Assembly (NCBI GenBank): GCA_963848675.1
Contig: CAWKEY010000027.1
Span: forward strand, 1 to 64,000
DNA: 64,000 nt
Reading direction: 5' to 3'
Source: CAWKEY01 sp963848675
Lineage (GTDB): Bacteria > Pseudomonadota > Gammaproteobacteria > Methylococcales > Methylomonadaceae
Part shown: positions 35,046 to 43,599 of the stretch, one piece after another
Layout of the letters: every line of letters starts with the position of its first letter
How positions within the stretch are numbered: the first letter of the stretch is position 1
The notes under the pieces: model-generated
What the model was told of the DNA's origin: nothing
Seen by the model: the letters and a program-made list of their open reading frames with translations, nothing else
The model's database searches: none
Made by a program: the position numbers and the translations under genes

Positions 35046-35060
35046 AGGCGGTCTACCCGC

Positions 35061-35669
35061 CTATAAGGCCCCAGACTCCCTAAGCAAATTGAAAATCTGT
35101 TCCGCCATGCGCTGGTAGCCGGCATCATTGGGATGAACCATGTCCGATTTCAATCGCTTGTCACCCAGAATATCGGGCAAGGTATCCAGATCGGTCAAAA
35201 TGTGCTGCTCTTCTCCGATAGCCCGATAGAAATCCGCGCTGCTTAACAAAAACAAATGCGGCTGAGGCACGCCCAGCATAACGATGGCGATATTTCGGTT
35301 CCTGGCTTCGGCAATCATTTTATTCAGATGCTCAACCGTTTGTTCGCTGGGGATTTTTCTGAGCATGTCATTGCCGCCATGGATCAAAATAAGCAATCCC
35401 GGCCGATATTCATCCAGCAATGCCGGCAGCCGCTTAAGCCCGTCGCTGCTGATTTCACCGGAGACACCTTCATTGATCACTTCGCGCGCTGTCAGTCCGG
35501 CCAGCATACTCGGGTAATCATGCTGCCTGGATGCACCCGCACCAAAAGTCAGGCTATCGCCAAAAGCCAGAATAACTGCCTCGTCAGGTAATTTGGCCAG
35601 CGTTTCGGAAGGCCGGTTACAGGCTGTAAGCAGAAAAATAAGTACAACTAATAGGAATCGCGTCATCAC
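35061..35669 (-). CDS. tesA: SGNH arylesterase/lysophospholipase, lipoprotein (TesA-like)
   Basis: A 202-residue SGNH hydrolase acting on short acyl or aryl esters. Block I is AFGDSLTFGAG with the nucleophilic serine, block III is HGGNDML, and the catalytic Asp/His are in DMVHPNDAGYQ. The N-terminus has a lipobox (LLTAC, Cys17), so unlike E. coli TesA this copy is probably a lipoprotein. It is transcribed divergently from folM, with only 15 bp between starts. Confidence 0.9.
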   Translation of the reverse strand: MMTRFLLVVLIFLLTACNRPSETLAKLPDEAVILAFGDSLTFGAGASRQHDYPSMLAGLTAREVINEGVSGEISSDGLKRLPALLDEYRPGLLILIHGGNDMLRKIPSEQTVEHLNKMIAEARNRNIAIVMLGVPQPHLFLLSSADFYRAIGEEQHILTDLDTLPDILGDKRLKSDMVHPNDAGYQRMAEQIFNLLRESGAL

Positions 35670-35684
35670 TCGGAGCCGTTGGCA

Positions 35685-36416
35685 ATGCCAAAAAATATTT
35701 TAATTACCGGCGCAGCAAAACGTATCGGCGCTGCCTGCGCCCGGTTGTTACATGAAGAAGGCTGTAATGTTTTTTTGCATTATAGATCGTCAAAACCCGA
35801 AGCCTTGCAGTTAAGCACCGAGTTAAACCAAAAACGCCCAAATTCAGCGCAAATAATGCAGGCAGACTTACTGGACATGGCCGCACTGGCATCAGTTGCC
35901 GAAGCCGCTTGTTCGGCCTGGGGCGGAATCGATGTGCTGGTGAATAATGCCTCGTCATTTTCTGCCAAGCCTGTTGCTGAGGTCAATGAAGCCTATTGGG
36001 AAGAAACTTTGGGCAGCAATCTGAGAGCACCTTTTTTTCTGGCCCAATTATTGGCAGAGACTTTAACCGAAAACAAAGGCTGCATCGTGAATATAGTCGA
36101 TATTCATGCAGAACGGGGCCTGAAGGGTTATCCCGTGTATAGTATCGCCAAAGCAGGCCTGGCTAGCATGACCCGCGTCTTGGCCAAGGAATTAGGCCCG
36201 GAGGTCAGGGTCAATGCCGTGGCGCCTGGCGCCATAATGTGGCCTGAAACCAACTTACCGGAACAGGACAAAGCTCAGATTCTTCAACGTGTACTATTAC
36301 AGCGCACCGGCGAGCCGCTGGATATTGCCAGGGCTGTGCGTTTTCTGATTAACGATGCTGATTACATCACCGGGCAAATCATCACCGTGGATGGCGGCCG
36401 GACTTTATTCTGCTGA
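35685..36416 (+). CDS. folM: Pteridine reductase / dihydromonapterin reductase
   Basis: A 243-residue short-chain dehydrogenase. The cofactor motif is ILITGAAKRIGAACARLLHE, with RSS near residue 33 for NADPH preference. The NNAS motif is in LVNNASSFSA, the catalytic Y-x3-K in YPVYSIAKAGL, and DGG(R) closes the protein, as in PTR1/FolM. It would reduce dihydrobiopterin, dihydromonapterin or dihydrofolate. I chose the ATG at 35685, with GGAG at 35672-35675. It sits next to folK and folB, with its end overlapping folK by 12 bases on opposite strands. Confidence 0.88.
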   Translation: MPKNILITGAAKRIGAACARLLHEEGCNVFLHYRSSKPEALQLSTELNQKRPNSAQIMQADLLDMAALASVAEAACSAWGGIDVLVNNASSFSAKPVAEVNEAYWEETLGSNLRAPFFLAQLLAETLTENKGCIVNIVDIHAERGLKGYPVYSIAKAGLASMTRVLAKELGPEVRVNAVAPGAIMWPETNLPEQDKAQILQRVLLQRTGEPLDIARAVRFLINDADYITGQIITVDGGRTLFC

Positions 36417-36905
36417 TGACCAGCCCGCCGTAACGCGCCTTTGCCTGAGCTCGGCTTTGTTGAATGCTGCCCACAGATCGGCATAGCAGACATGGCTGAC
36501 AGGGTGCCGCAAGGTCGCGGCGATTTCCGCCAAAGGCTCCAGGACAAAAGCGTAGCGTTCAATTTCATCGCGCGGAATTTGCAAAGATCCATCGCGAATA
36601 ATGAGATCGCCATAAAGCAGCAGATCCAAATCCAGGGTTCTTGCGGTAAATTTTTTGCTGTCCCGGCTGCGGCCATGTTCCAGTTCAATCTGCCGCAGTT
36701 GCTTGGCGATATCCTTGACATCCAGATCAGACTCAAAGCCGACCACCAAGTTGTAAAAAGTATCCCCGGTAAAACCGACCGGTTCGGATTCATAAATACT
36801 GGAGACCGTCAGATCGCCAAACCGCTCGGCGAGCGCTTTCAGGCTCGAAGGGATATGCCTATCCTTGTCAATGTTGCTGCCGATGCTGATGTAGGCAGTG
36901 GGCAT
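36405..36905 (-). CDS. folK: Hydroxymethyldihydropterin pyrophosphokinase
   Basis: A 166-residue HPPK that pyrophosphorylates 6-hydroxymethyl-7,8-dihydropterin in folate synthesis. It starts AYISIGSNIDKDRHI, then VSSIYESEPVGF, and carries the signature RDSKKFTARTLDLDLLLYGD with the two magnesium-binding aspartates; HPRaxxRaFVL is represented by IPRDEIERYAFVLEPL. It follows folB by two bases in one transcript. Confidence 0.94.
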   Translation of the reverse strand: MPTAYISIGSNIDKDRHIPSSLKALAERFGDLTVSSIYESEPVGFTGDTFYNLVVGFESDLDVKDIAKQLRQIELEHGRSRDSKKFTARTLDLDLLLYGDLIIRDGSLQIPRDEIERYAFVLEPLAEIAATLRHPVSHVCYADLWAAFNKAELRQRRVTAGWSSAE

Positions 36906-36907
36906 GC

Positions 36908-37261
36908 TTATTTCTCGCCGCGCTCAATAACAATGCCGACATCGCTGGCTCCGCTGATAGCGCCTTTTTTATTCAGCGTAATTCTTACCCACGGCACCTT
37001 GAATTCATGGCGAATGATGTTTGCTATTTCCACAATCAATTTTTCAACCAGAAAAAACTGGCTTTCCTCAACAAAAGAAATGATGCGCTTGGACACGGTT
37101 TTGTAATCGAGGGTAAACTGAATATCGTCGGTTTCGGCTGCTTTTTCAATATCATAAGCCATTTCAATATCCAGCACGACGGTTTGCCGGGTCTGCCTTT
37201 CCCAGTCATAAATGCCGATGATGGTTTGAATTTCAAGACCGCCTAAAAATATGATGTCCAT
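36908..37261 (-). CDS. folB: Dihydroneopterin aldolase
   Basis: A 117-residue tunnelling-fold aldolase producing 6-hydroxymethyldihydropterin. Family features are IIFLGGLEIQTIIGIYDWERQTRQTV (with the E-R-x(2)-Q turn), YKTVSKRIISFVEES, and VEKLIVEIANII. It heads the folB-folK pair and is divergent from plsY, with 94 bp between starts. It and folM form a local pterin cluster. Confidence 0.95.
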   Translation of the reverse strand: MDIIFLGGLEIQTIIGIYDWERQTRQTVVLDIEMAYDIEKAAETDDIQFTLDYKTVSKRIISFVEESQFFLVEKLIVEIANIIRHEFKVPWVRITLNKKGAISGASDVGIVIERGEK

Positions 37262-37355
37262 GCTGTTTTCCGGGTATGATGTGCGTTTTTAAAAGTCCTA
37301 AGTATCGGGGATATGCCCCGGGCTTACAAGTTAAGAATGATGAAAGGGTGGGTAA

Positions 37356-37940
37356 ATGGTTGGATGGATGTTCGTTCCGGTGGCCTATCTAATAGGCTCA
37401 ATTTCCAGTGCAATTATCATTTGCCGAATGCTGGGATTGCCCGACCCCCGCGAACAAGGTTCGGGCAATCCAGGGGCGACCAATGTGATGCGGATAGGTG
37501 GAAAAAAAGCCGCCGCCATAACCTTGCTAGGCGATATGTTAAAGGGATTGCTTCCGGTGTATGTCGCAAATTTATTGAGTCTGCCCCTGGAATTGCTGGC
37601 AGCAACCGGTCTGGCGGCGTTTTTTGGCCATCTTTATCCGGTGTTTTTTCATTTTAAAGGCGGCAAGGGCGTTGCGACTTCGATAGGCGTTCTGCTCGGA
37701 TTTTCCTGGGCTTTGGGCCTTGCCGTAGCCGGCACCTGGCTGTTGATATACAAGCTGGGCAAAATTTCTTCCTTATCGGCGCTAGTCGCCTCGACATTGT
37801 CCTCGCTTTATGCCGCGTTCATTATTGGCGACGCAGCCATCGTTGCCGCCGCAATCGTGATGACCGTATTCCTGCTGTGGCGGCATAAAAGCAATATTCA
37901 GCGCCTGCTGGCCGGACAGGAGGGCAAGTTTAGGTCGTAA
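37356..37940 (+). CDS. plsY: Glycerol-3-phosphate acyltransferase PlsY
   Basis: A 194-residue inner-membrane enzyme that acylates glycerol-3-phosphate using acyl phosphate, the first step of phospholipid synthesis. Its three motifs are visible: YLIGSISSAIII, GSGNPGATNVMRIGGKKAA, and FFGHLYPVFFHFKGGKGVATS. Five to seven hydrophobic helices fit the family. It is convergent with tsaD. Confidence 0.96.
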   Translation: MVGWMFVPVAYLIGSISSAIIICRMLGLPDPREQGSGNPGATNVMRIGGKKAAAITLLGDMLKGLLPVYVANLLSLPLELLAATGLAAFFGHLYPVFFHFKGGKGVATSIGVLLGFSWALGLAVAGTWLLIYKLGKISSLSALVASTLSSLYAAFIIGDAAIVAAAIVMTVFLLWRHKSNIQRLLAGQEGKFRS

Positions 37941-37987
37941 AAAATACTTTCACAGCTGCGTTAGCGAATGATTTTCGCCCCTGCAAT

Positions 37988-38992
37988 TTATGACAGCTCA
38001 CTCATCGGCCAGCGCGGCCGGGCAAATATGTCTAGACCCAGCTGCTGGCCAGCCAACAGGCGCTGGCAACCGGCGTAAGCAATCATGGCGCCGTTGTCGG
38101 TGCAGAACTCAGGCCGGGGGAAATAAATCTCCGCCTTTTCACCCGTAGCCATTTCAGTCAAGGCGGCGCGAATTTTTCTATTGGCGCTAACGCCCCCGGC
38201 CACCACCAGCCTGTTGAGTCCGGTTTGTTTTAACGCCCGTTTACATTTAATGCTAAGCGTGTCGGCAACTGCATGTTGAAAAGCGTAAGCCACATCGGCT
38301 TTATCCTGATTGGTTTTTTGCGAATTGTTCAGCGTGTTCATGGTGAATGTCTTTAATCCGCTGAAACTGAAATCCAGGCCGGGCCGATCGGTCATCGGTC
38401 TTGGAAAGTTAAAGTTTGGCCTGCCCTGTTCGGCAAGCTCTGCCAGCTTGGGCCCGCCAGGATAGCCAAGTCCGAGCATCTTTGCGGTTTTATCAAAAGC
38501 CTCTCCGGCCGCATCATCGAGTGATTCACCCAAGAGCTGGTAGCGGCCAATAGCCTCGACATGCACCAGCAGCGTGTGGCCACCGGAAATCAATAAGGCG
38601 ACAAAAGGAAAGGCCGGCGGATTATCTTCGAGCATGGGCGCAAGCAGATGCCCTTCCATGTGATGGACGGCAACAGCAGGAATCTGCCAGGCCCAAGCCA
38701 GACTCCTCGCGGTGGCGGCGCCGACCAAAAGCGCCCCGATCAACCCTGGGCCCGCGGTATAGGCAATGCCTCCCAAATCAATCGATGTCAGCGTGCTTTC
38801 CTCCAGGGATTGCCTGATCAGCGGCACCAATTTCCGGATGTGGTCGCGTGAGGCCAGCTCTGGAACAACGCCGCCGTATTCGCCGTGCATGTCAATCTGG
38901 CTGTATAAAAAGTGATTAATCAGGCCGCGTTCCGCGTGATAAATGGCGACCCCGGTTTCATCGCAGGAGGTTTCTATGCCTAAAACGTACAT
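37988..38992 (-). CDS. tsaD: tRNA N6-threonylcarbamoyladenosine transferase TsaD
   Basis: A 334-residue ASKHA-fold protein that transfers the threonylcarbamoyl group to A37 of ANN-decoding tRNAs. It opens VLGIETSCDETGVAIY, has metal ligands in VHHMEGHLLAP, PFVALLISGGHTLLV, the FSGLKT segment and NGAMIAYAG near the end. The ATG at 38992 gives the usual N-terminus; upstream in-frame codons overlap the rpsU promoter. It is divergent from rpsU, the common gammaproteobacterial arrangement. Confidence 0.96.
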   Translation of the reverse strand: MYVLGIETSCDETGVAIYHAERGLINHFLYSQIDMHGEYGGVVPELASRDHIRKLVPLIRQSLEESTLTSIDLGGIAYTAGPGLIGALLVGAATARSLAWAWQIPAVAVHHMEGHLLAPMLEDNPPAFPFVALLISGGHTLLVHVEAIGRYQLLGESLDDAAGEAFDKTAKMLGLGYPGGPKLAELAEQGRPNFNFPRPMTDRPGLDFSFSGLKTFTMNTLNNSQKTNQDKADVAYAFQHAVADTLSIKCKRALKQTGLNRLVVAGGVSANRKIRAALTEMATGEKAEIYFPRPEFCTDNGAMIAYAGCQRLLAGQQLGLDIFARPRWPMSELS

Positions 38993-38999
38993 TGAGTTT

Positions 39000-39027
39000 T
39001 TGAAAATTTTGAAAGTAAAGGTATAAT
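39000..39027 (+). promoter_or_regulatory. Sigma-70 promoter of the rpsU-dnaG-rpoD operon
   Basis: A TTGAAA (39000-39005) and a perfect TATAAT (39022-39027) are separated by 16 bp, about 70 bp upstream of the rpsU ATG. It lies in the divergent tsaD-rpsU gap and reads toward the macromolecular-synthesis operon. Confidence 0.75.
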
Positions 39028-39096
39028 TTAGAGTTCCGTATGTTCGGTGGGTCGCAGGATCCTCCTCCACAATATTAACACAGTTGGAATTTATTA

Positions 39097-39330
39097 ATGC
39101 CGTCAGTTAAAGTCAAAGAAAACGAACCATTCGATATCGCAATTCGTCGTTTTAAACGCGCCTGTGAAAAGGCCGGAGTCCTGGCAGAAGTCCGCCGCCG
39201 CGAGTTTTATGAAAAACCCACTTCAGAGCGCAAACGCAAGGGCGCAGCCGCGGTTAAACGCCATTTGAAGAAATTGGCTCGTGAACGTTACGCGCTGAAA
39301 AACCTGCGCCGCGGCCGTCCTCAGTTGTAA
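39097..39330 (+). CDS. rpsU: 30S ribosomal protein S21
   Basis: A 77-residue basic ribosomal protein, slightly longer than the 71 residues of E. coli. It reads PSVKVKENEPFDIAIRRFKRACEKAG and ends in a lysine/arginine-rich helix. S21 helps mRNA binding and initiation on the small subunit. It is the first gene of rpsU-yqeY-dnaG-rpoD. Confidence 0.97.
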   Translation: MPSVKVKENEPFDIAIRRFKRACEKAGVLAEVRRREFYEKPTSERKRKGAAAVKRHLKKLARERYALKNLRRGRPQL

Positions 39331-39345
39331 AACAAGGCCTATACC

Positions 39346-39795
39346 ATGGCATCCCTATTAGATCGTATCAAGGATGATATGAAAGCCTCCATGAAAGGCG
39401 GCAATAAATCACGATTGTCGGTCATCCGCTTGATCCTGGCTGCCATAAAGCAGATTGAAGTTGATGAACGCATTGAGCTGGATAACGATCGGATTATTCT
39501 CGTGCTTGATAAAATGCTCAAACAGCGCCGCGAATCAATCCGGCAATTTGCCGATGCCGGGCGCACTGATCTGGTAGAGATTGAAGAAGCCGAGATTCAG
39601 GTCATTCAGGATTTCCTGCCTCAAGCGCTGAGCGAAGTGGAGATTGACGTTATGATCAAAGAGGCGGTAGCCGAGTCAGGCGCCCAGTCAGTAAAAGACA
39701 TGGGCAAGGTCATGGCCATTCTTAAAACAAAAATGCAAGGCCGTGCAGATATGGCTGTTATCGGCGCCAAAATCAAGACTGCGCTGACTACATAG
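39346..39795 (+). CDS. GatB/YqeY domain protein
   Basis: A 149-residue helical protein of the YqeY family, sharing the tRNA-contacting domain of the GatB amidotransferase subunit. Recognised by LLDRIKDDMKASMKGG at the start, SVIRLILAAIKQIEVDER, and AVIGAKIKTAL at the end. Its role is unclear; a tRNA or translation link is inferred from the domain and from its fixed place between rpsU and dnaG in many proteobacteria. Confidence 0.93.
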   Translation: MASLLDRIKDDMKASMKGGNKSRLSVIRLILAAIKQIEVDERIELDNDRIILVLDKMLKQRRESIRQFADAGRTDLVEIEEAEIQVIQDFLPQALSEVEIDVMIKEAVAESGAQSVKDMGKVMAILKTKMQGRADMAVIGAKIKTALTT

Positions 39796-39823
39796 GCGCT
39801 TTCCGGGCTTATCCGGGTAACTT

Positions 39824-41551
39824 ATGTCCGGCAGAATTCCTCGTGAGTTTATTGATGAGCTTCTGGTGCGGGTTGATATTGTCGACTTGATCGATTCGCA
39901 CGTTCCACTCAAAAAAACGGGTAATAGCTATATTGCCCGCTGCCCCTTCCACACTGAAAAAACACCCAGCTTTTCAGTAAACCGGAACAAACAGTTTTAT
40001 TATTGCTTTGGCTGCGGCGCCAGCGGCAATGCCATTAGCTTTCTAATGGATTTCAGTCATCTTGATTTTGTTGAAGCTGTAGAAGACCTCGCTGCATTCT
40101 CGGGCGTTGACGTGCCCAGAGAAGCATATGGCCACCAAGAAGCTCAAAAGAAAGATGATTTAAACAGCTTGTACGCCCTACTGGAGCAAGCTGCCACAGT
40201 TTATGTGGAACAACTTCGGACTAACCCCGAGGGCAGACGAGCGGTTGAGTATTTGAAGGCCAGACAGGTCAGCAGCGACATTGCGCGCGATTTCATGCTC
40301 GGCTACGCGCCCGATCAATGGAAACTTTTGGCGGACCGCTTTAGTCATCAGCTGTTATTGGAGGCCGGCCTGTTAGTGCGCAATGAGGATGGCCAGGAGT
40401 ATGATCGCTTTCGTGGCCGCATCATGTTCCCAATCAGGGACAAACGCGGCCGCATTATCGGTTTTGGCGGCCGGGTGCTTGATGATTCCCTGCCCAAATA
40501 CCTGAATTCACCCGAAACCCTGACGTTTCATAAAGGCCGCGAGGTGTATGGCCTGCATGAGCTTTTGGAAAAGAATGCAAAGCCCAGAAGAATCCTGCTT
40601 GTCGAGGGTTATATGGATGTCATCGCCCTGGCCCAGTTTGGTATTCATTACGCCGTTGCCGCCCTGGGCACCGCGACCTCGCAAGCGCATCTTGATATGC
40701 TGTTCCGGTATTCACCAGAACTGGTACTCTGCTTTGATGGTGACAAGGCAGGCAGGCAGGCCGCATGGCGAGCAATGGAGCCGGCTTTTTCCTGCTTACG
40801 AGACGGACGACAGATCCGCATCATGCTGCTGCCGCAAGGCCATGATCCCGACTCACTGATGCGGGAAGAAGGCCTTGCCGATTTTGTGGCACGCATCGAA
40901 ACAGCAAAAACCTTGTCAGATTATTTTTTTGGCCATTGCACAGAAGAAGTGAATTTATCTGAAATGGAAGGCCGGGCGCAATTGGTCAATAACGCCAAAC
41001 CGTACCTGGAAAAATTGCCGGAGGGCGTATTCAAAGAGATGATGCTTGGGCGTCTAAAACAATTAGCCAGCCTGACTAAACTGGATGTTTTGGAGAAGGC
41101 CGCTACACTTAGCCCGAAAAAAGCCATCCACAAGCGCCAAGAAAAAGGCCGGCTGTCAACGGCGCGCGTGGCCATCGCCTTATTATTGCAAAATCCGCAT
41201 CTAGCCGAATGGGTTGAGCAACGAGATATTGACTGGAGTGGACTGGAATTTCCAGGTATTGAACTATTCAAAGACATTGTGCGAGTGATTGTTGAGAAAA
41301 AACCCACTAATGCCGGTGTATTGATCGAATATTTTCGCGGTACCGCACAGGAAAAGCCAGTAAAGGCCCTCGCCTTTCTGGACCTGCTGGTTCCCGACGA
41401 TGGCGTTGAAGCGGAATTTTCTGACGCCATGGACAGGCTGCTTGCTCAGGCCAGAACGGCTGGACTGGATAAGTTGCTGGCCAAAGAAAAAGCTCAAGGA
41501 CTCAGTAGTGAGGAGAAAGAACTGTTGCGCAAAATGCTAACCATTAAATAA
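39824..41551 (+). CDS. dnaG: DNA primase
   Basis: A 575-residue primase that makes RNA primers at the replication fork. The zinc-binding domain has CPFHTEKTPSFSV and YYCFGCGASGNAI. The RNA polymerase domain has the Toprim motifs VEGYMDVIAL and CFDGDKAGRQAA. The C-terminal helicase-binding region (about residues 440-575) is divergent, as usual. It starts 28 bp after yqeY and is followed by rpoD. Confidence 0.97.
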   Translation: MSGRIPREFIDELLVRVDIVDLIDSHVPLKKTGNSYIARCPFHTEKTPSFSVNRNKQFYYCFGCGASGNAISFLMDFSHLDFVEAVEDLAAFSGVDVPREAYGHQEAQKKDDLNSLYALLEQAATVYVEQLRTNPEGRRAVEYLKARQVSSDIARDFMLGYAPDQWKLLADRFSHQLLLEAGLLVRNEDGQEYDRFRGRIMFPIRDKRGRIIGFGGRVLDDSLPKYLNSPETLTFHKGREVYGLHELLEKNAKPRRILLVEGYMDVIALAQFGIHYAVAALGTATSQAHLDMLFRYSPELVLCFDGDKAGRQAAWRAMEPAFSCLRDGRQIRIMLLPQGHDPDSLMREEGLADFVARIETAKTLSDYFFGHCTEEVNLSEMEGRAQLVNNAKPYLEKLPEGVFKEMMLGRLKQLASLTKLDVLEKAATLSPKKAIHKRQEKGRLSTARVAIALLLQNPHLAEWVEQRDIDWSGLEFPGIELFKDIVRVIVEKKPTNAGVLIEYFRGTAQEKPVKALAFLDLLVPDDGVEAEFSDAMDRLLAQARTAGLDKLLAKEKAQGLSSEEKELLRKMLTIK

Positions 41552-41634
41552 TATATACTGCAAATCAATAAAAGCTTGTAGTACAATCCCCTGTTCAGCA
41601 GCACATGCTGAATCAAGTGTTCAGTGAGTAAACA

Positions 41635-43443
41635 ATGAATCAAGAGCAACAGCAATCCCAACTTAAACAATTGATAGCCAAAGGTAAAACTCAGGGCTAC
41701 CTGACTTACGCCGAAGTTAATGATCACCTGCCCAGTGATATTGTTGATCCCGAACAAATCGAAGACATCATTGGCATGATCAATGATATGGGGATACAGG
41801 TTTACGAAGTTGCCCCGGATGAAGATTCTCTCATGTCGGATTCGGCCGCGGTTACCACCGACGACGAAGATGCCGAGGAAGTTGCCGCCCTGGCATCTGT
41901 TGATAGCGAATTTGGCAGAACCACAGACCCTGTGCGCATGTACATGCGGGAAATGGGATCGGTTGAGTTGCTCACTCGCAACGACGAATTAAAAATCGCC
42001 AAGCGGATTGAAGAAGGTCAGCAGCAAGTGGTTAAAGCCATTGCCCGATCCTGCGTCGTCGTTGAAGATTTTCTGCAGGCCTTTGATGCCATCCCTGGAG
42101 AAGAAGGCGGCCTTCGCCTGGTCGACCTGATTAGTGGCTTCGTTGATCTAAAAGAGCCGGAAGAATTTATTGGCGCCGCTGTAGTCGCCGAGGATGCAGA
42201 AGATGCCGAGGCCGAAGATGAAGTCAAAGGACTCGATTACGAAGAGGTCAAGGAAAAAGTTGAAACACTCAGAAAGCAGCTAAAAACCGCGTCTGCCGCC
42301 ATCAAAAAAAATGGCTACGCGTCCGAAAAAACAGAGCAGGCATTTGAAACACTGGCTGACTTGTTCATGGAGTTCAAATGGACGCCGCAATATCTTAAAA
42401 AAATGACCGCCATCATTCCCTCCGGAGTGGAAGCCGTTCGTGAGCAGGAAAAATTTATACTCGAAACCTGCGTCAAGCACGCAAAAATGTCACGCAAGGA
42501 TTTTATCAACTCATTTACCGGCAACGAAACCAATACAGAGTGGCTGGATCAGTATTTGCGTGAAGGTCATGAGTATGCAGCAGCACTGCGAGAGCACGAA
42601 AAGGATATCAAAAAAGCGCAAAAGATATTGGCCGATATTGAGGCTCAATATGGACTAACCATCATCGGGCTAAAAGACATTAACCGGCGCATGTCCATCG
42701 GTGAAGCCAAGGCAAGGCGCGCGAAAAAAGAAATGATTGAGGCCAATTTACGGCTGGTGATTTCAATTGCCAAAAAATACACTAATCGGGGCCTGCAGTT
42801 TTTGGACCTGATTCAGGAAGGCAATATCGGCTTGATGAAAGCGGTTGATAAATTTGAATACCGTCGAGGCTACAAGTTTTCAACCTATGCCACCTGGTGG
42901 ATCCGTCAGGCCATTACCCGCTCCATTGCGGATCAGGCCCGAACCATTCGTATTCCGGTACACATGATTGAAACGATCAACAAGTTGAACCGTATTTCCA
43001 GGCAGATACTGCAGGAAATGGGGCGGGAAGCAACGCCGGAAGAATTGGCGGAACGTATGGAAATGCCCGAAGACAAGGTGCGCAAGGTACTGAAAATCGC
43101 CAAAGAACCGATTTCCATGGAAACCCCAATCGGTGATGATGAAGATTCGCATTTGGGAGATTTTATAGAAGATGCTAAAGTATTGTCCCCGGTTGAATCG
43201 GCAACGATAGCGGGACTGCGTGAATCGACGCAAAATGTGCTGGCCGGATTAACGGCGAGAGAAGCCAAGGTTCTGCGAATGCGCTTTGGCATCAACATGA
43301 ACACCGACCACACACTGGAAGAAGTCGGCAAACAGTTTGATGTGACGCGCGAGCGCATTCGTCAAATTGAAGCAAAGGCTTTAAGAAAACTGAGGCATCC
43401 ATCAAGATCAGAGCAGCTCAGATGCTTTCTGGATGGTGAATAA
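41635..43443 (+). CDS. rpoD: RNA polymerase sigma-70 factor RpoD
   Basis: A 602-residue primary sigma factor. Region 1.1 is at the N-terminus (LKQLIAKGKTQGYLTYAEVNDHLP). Region 1.2 is DPVRMYMREMGSVELLTR, and an acidic non-conserved region spans about residues 150-330. Regions 2.1-2.4 include FLDLIQEGNIGLMKAVDKFEY and KFSTYATWWIRQAITRSIADQ. Region 4.2 has TLEEVGKQFDVTRERIRQIEAKALRKLRHP. It is intact and about the length of E. coli RpoD. It has its own 83-bp leader after dnaG. Confidence 0.98.
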   Translation: MNQEQQQSQLKQLIAKGKTQGYLTYAEVNDHLPSDIVDPEQIEDIIGMINDMGIQVYEVAPDEDSLMSDSAAVTTDDEDAEEVAALASVDSEFGRTTDPVRMYMREMGSVELLTRNDELKIAKRIEEGQQQVVKAIARSCVVVEDFLQAFDAIPGEEGGLRLVDLISGFVDLKEPEEFIGAAVVAEDAEDAEAEDEVKGLDYEEVKEKVETLRKQLKTASAAIKKNGYASEKTEQAFETLADLFMEFKWTPQYLKKMTAIIPSGVEAVREQEKFILETCVKHAKMSRKDFINSFTGNETNTEWLDQYLREGHEYAAALREHEKDIKKAQKILADIEAQYGLTIIGLKDINRRMSIGEAKARRAKKEMIEANLRLVISIAKKYTNRGLQFLDLIQEGNIGLMKAVDKFEYRRGYKFSTYATWWIRQAITRSIADQARTIRIPVHMIETINKLNRISRQILQEMGREATPEELAERMEMPEDKVRKVLKIAKEPISMETPIGDDEDSHLGDFIEDAKVLSPVESATIAGLRESTQNVLAGLTAREAKVLRMRFGINMNTDHTLEEVGKQFDVTRERIRQIEAKALRKLRHPSRSEQLRCFLDGE

Positions 43444-43455
43444 GCAATAGCAAAG

Positions 43456-43532
43456 GGGCCCTTAGCTCAGTTGGTTAGAGCGTCCGACTCATAATCGGCA
43501 GGTCGTAGGTTCAAGTCCTACAGGGCCCACCA
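43456..43532 (+). tRNA. tRNA-Ile2 (anticodon CAT)
   Basis: A 77-nt cloverleaf with the 7-bp acceptor stem GGGCCCT/AGGGCCC, discriminator A and encoded CCA. The D arm is GCTC...GAGC and the T arm GTAGG-TTCAAGT-CCTAC. The anticodon loop reads CTCATAA. The anticodon arm GACTCATAATC matches E. coli ileX rather than either tRNA-Met class, so the C34 is probably lysidinylated by TilS to read AUA. It lies 12 bp after rpoD. Confidence 0.93.
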
Positions 43533-43540
43533 TACATAAA

Positions 43541-43563
43541 AAGGCTGCCTTTGCAGCCTTTTT
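43541..43563 (+). terminator. Rho-independent terminator after tRNA-Ile2
   Basis: An 8-bp stem (AAGGCTGC/GCAGCCTT) with a CTTT loop runs into a T5 tract. It closes the rpoD/tRNA transcript before metK. Confidence 0.9.
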
Positions 43564-43599
43564 CATATCTGGGTTTTATATTTTATAGAAGGCAACATC

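Noticed and set aside
43456..43532. tRNA-Met for the CAT anticodon
   Set aside because: The anticodon arm and acceptor match tRNA-Ile2 (ileX type) and the location after rpoD is typical of it; methionine identity is less likely.
43564..43599. SAM riboswitch upstream of metK
   Set aside because: Only 36 bases separate the preceding terminator from the GTG, too few for any known SAM riboswitch.
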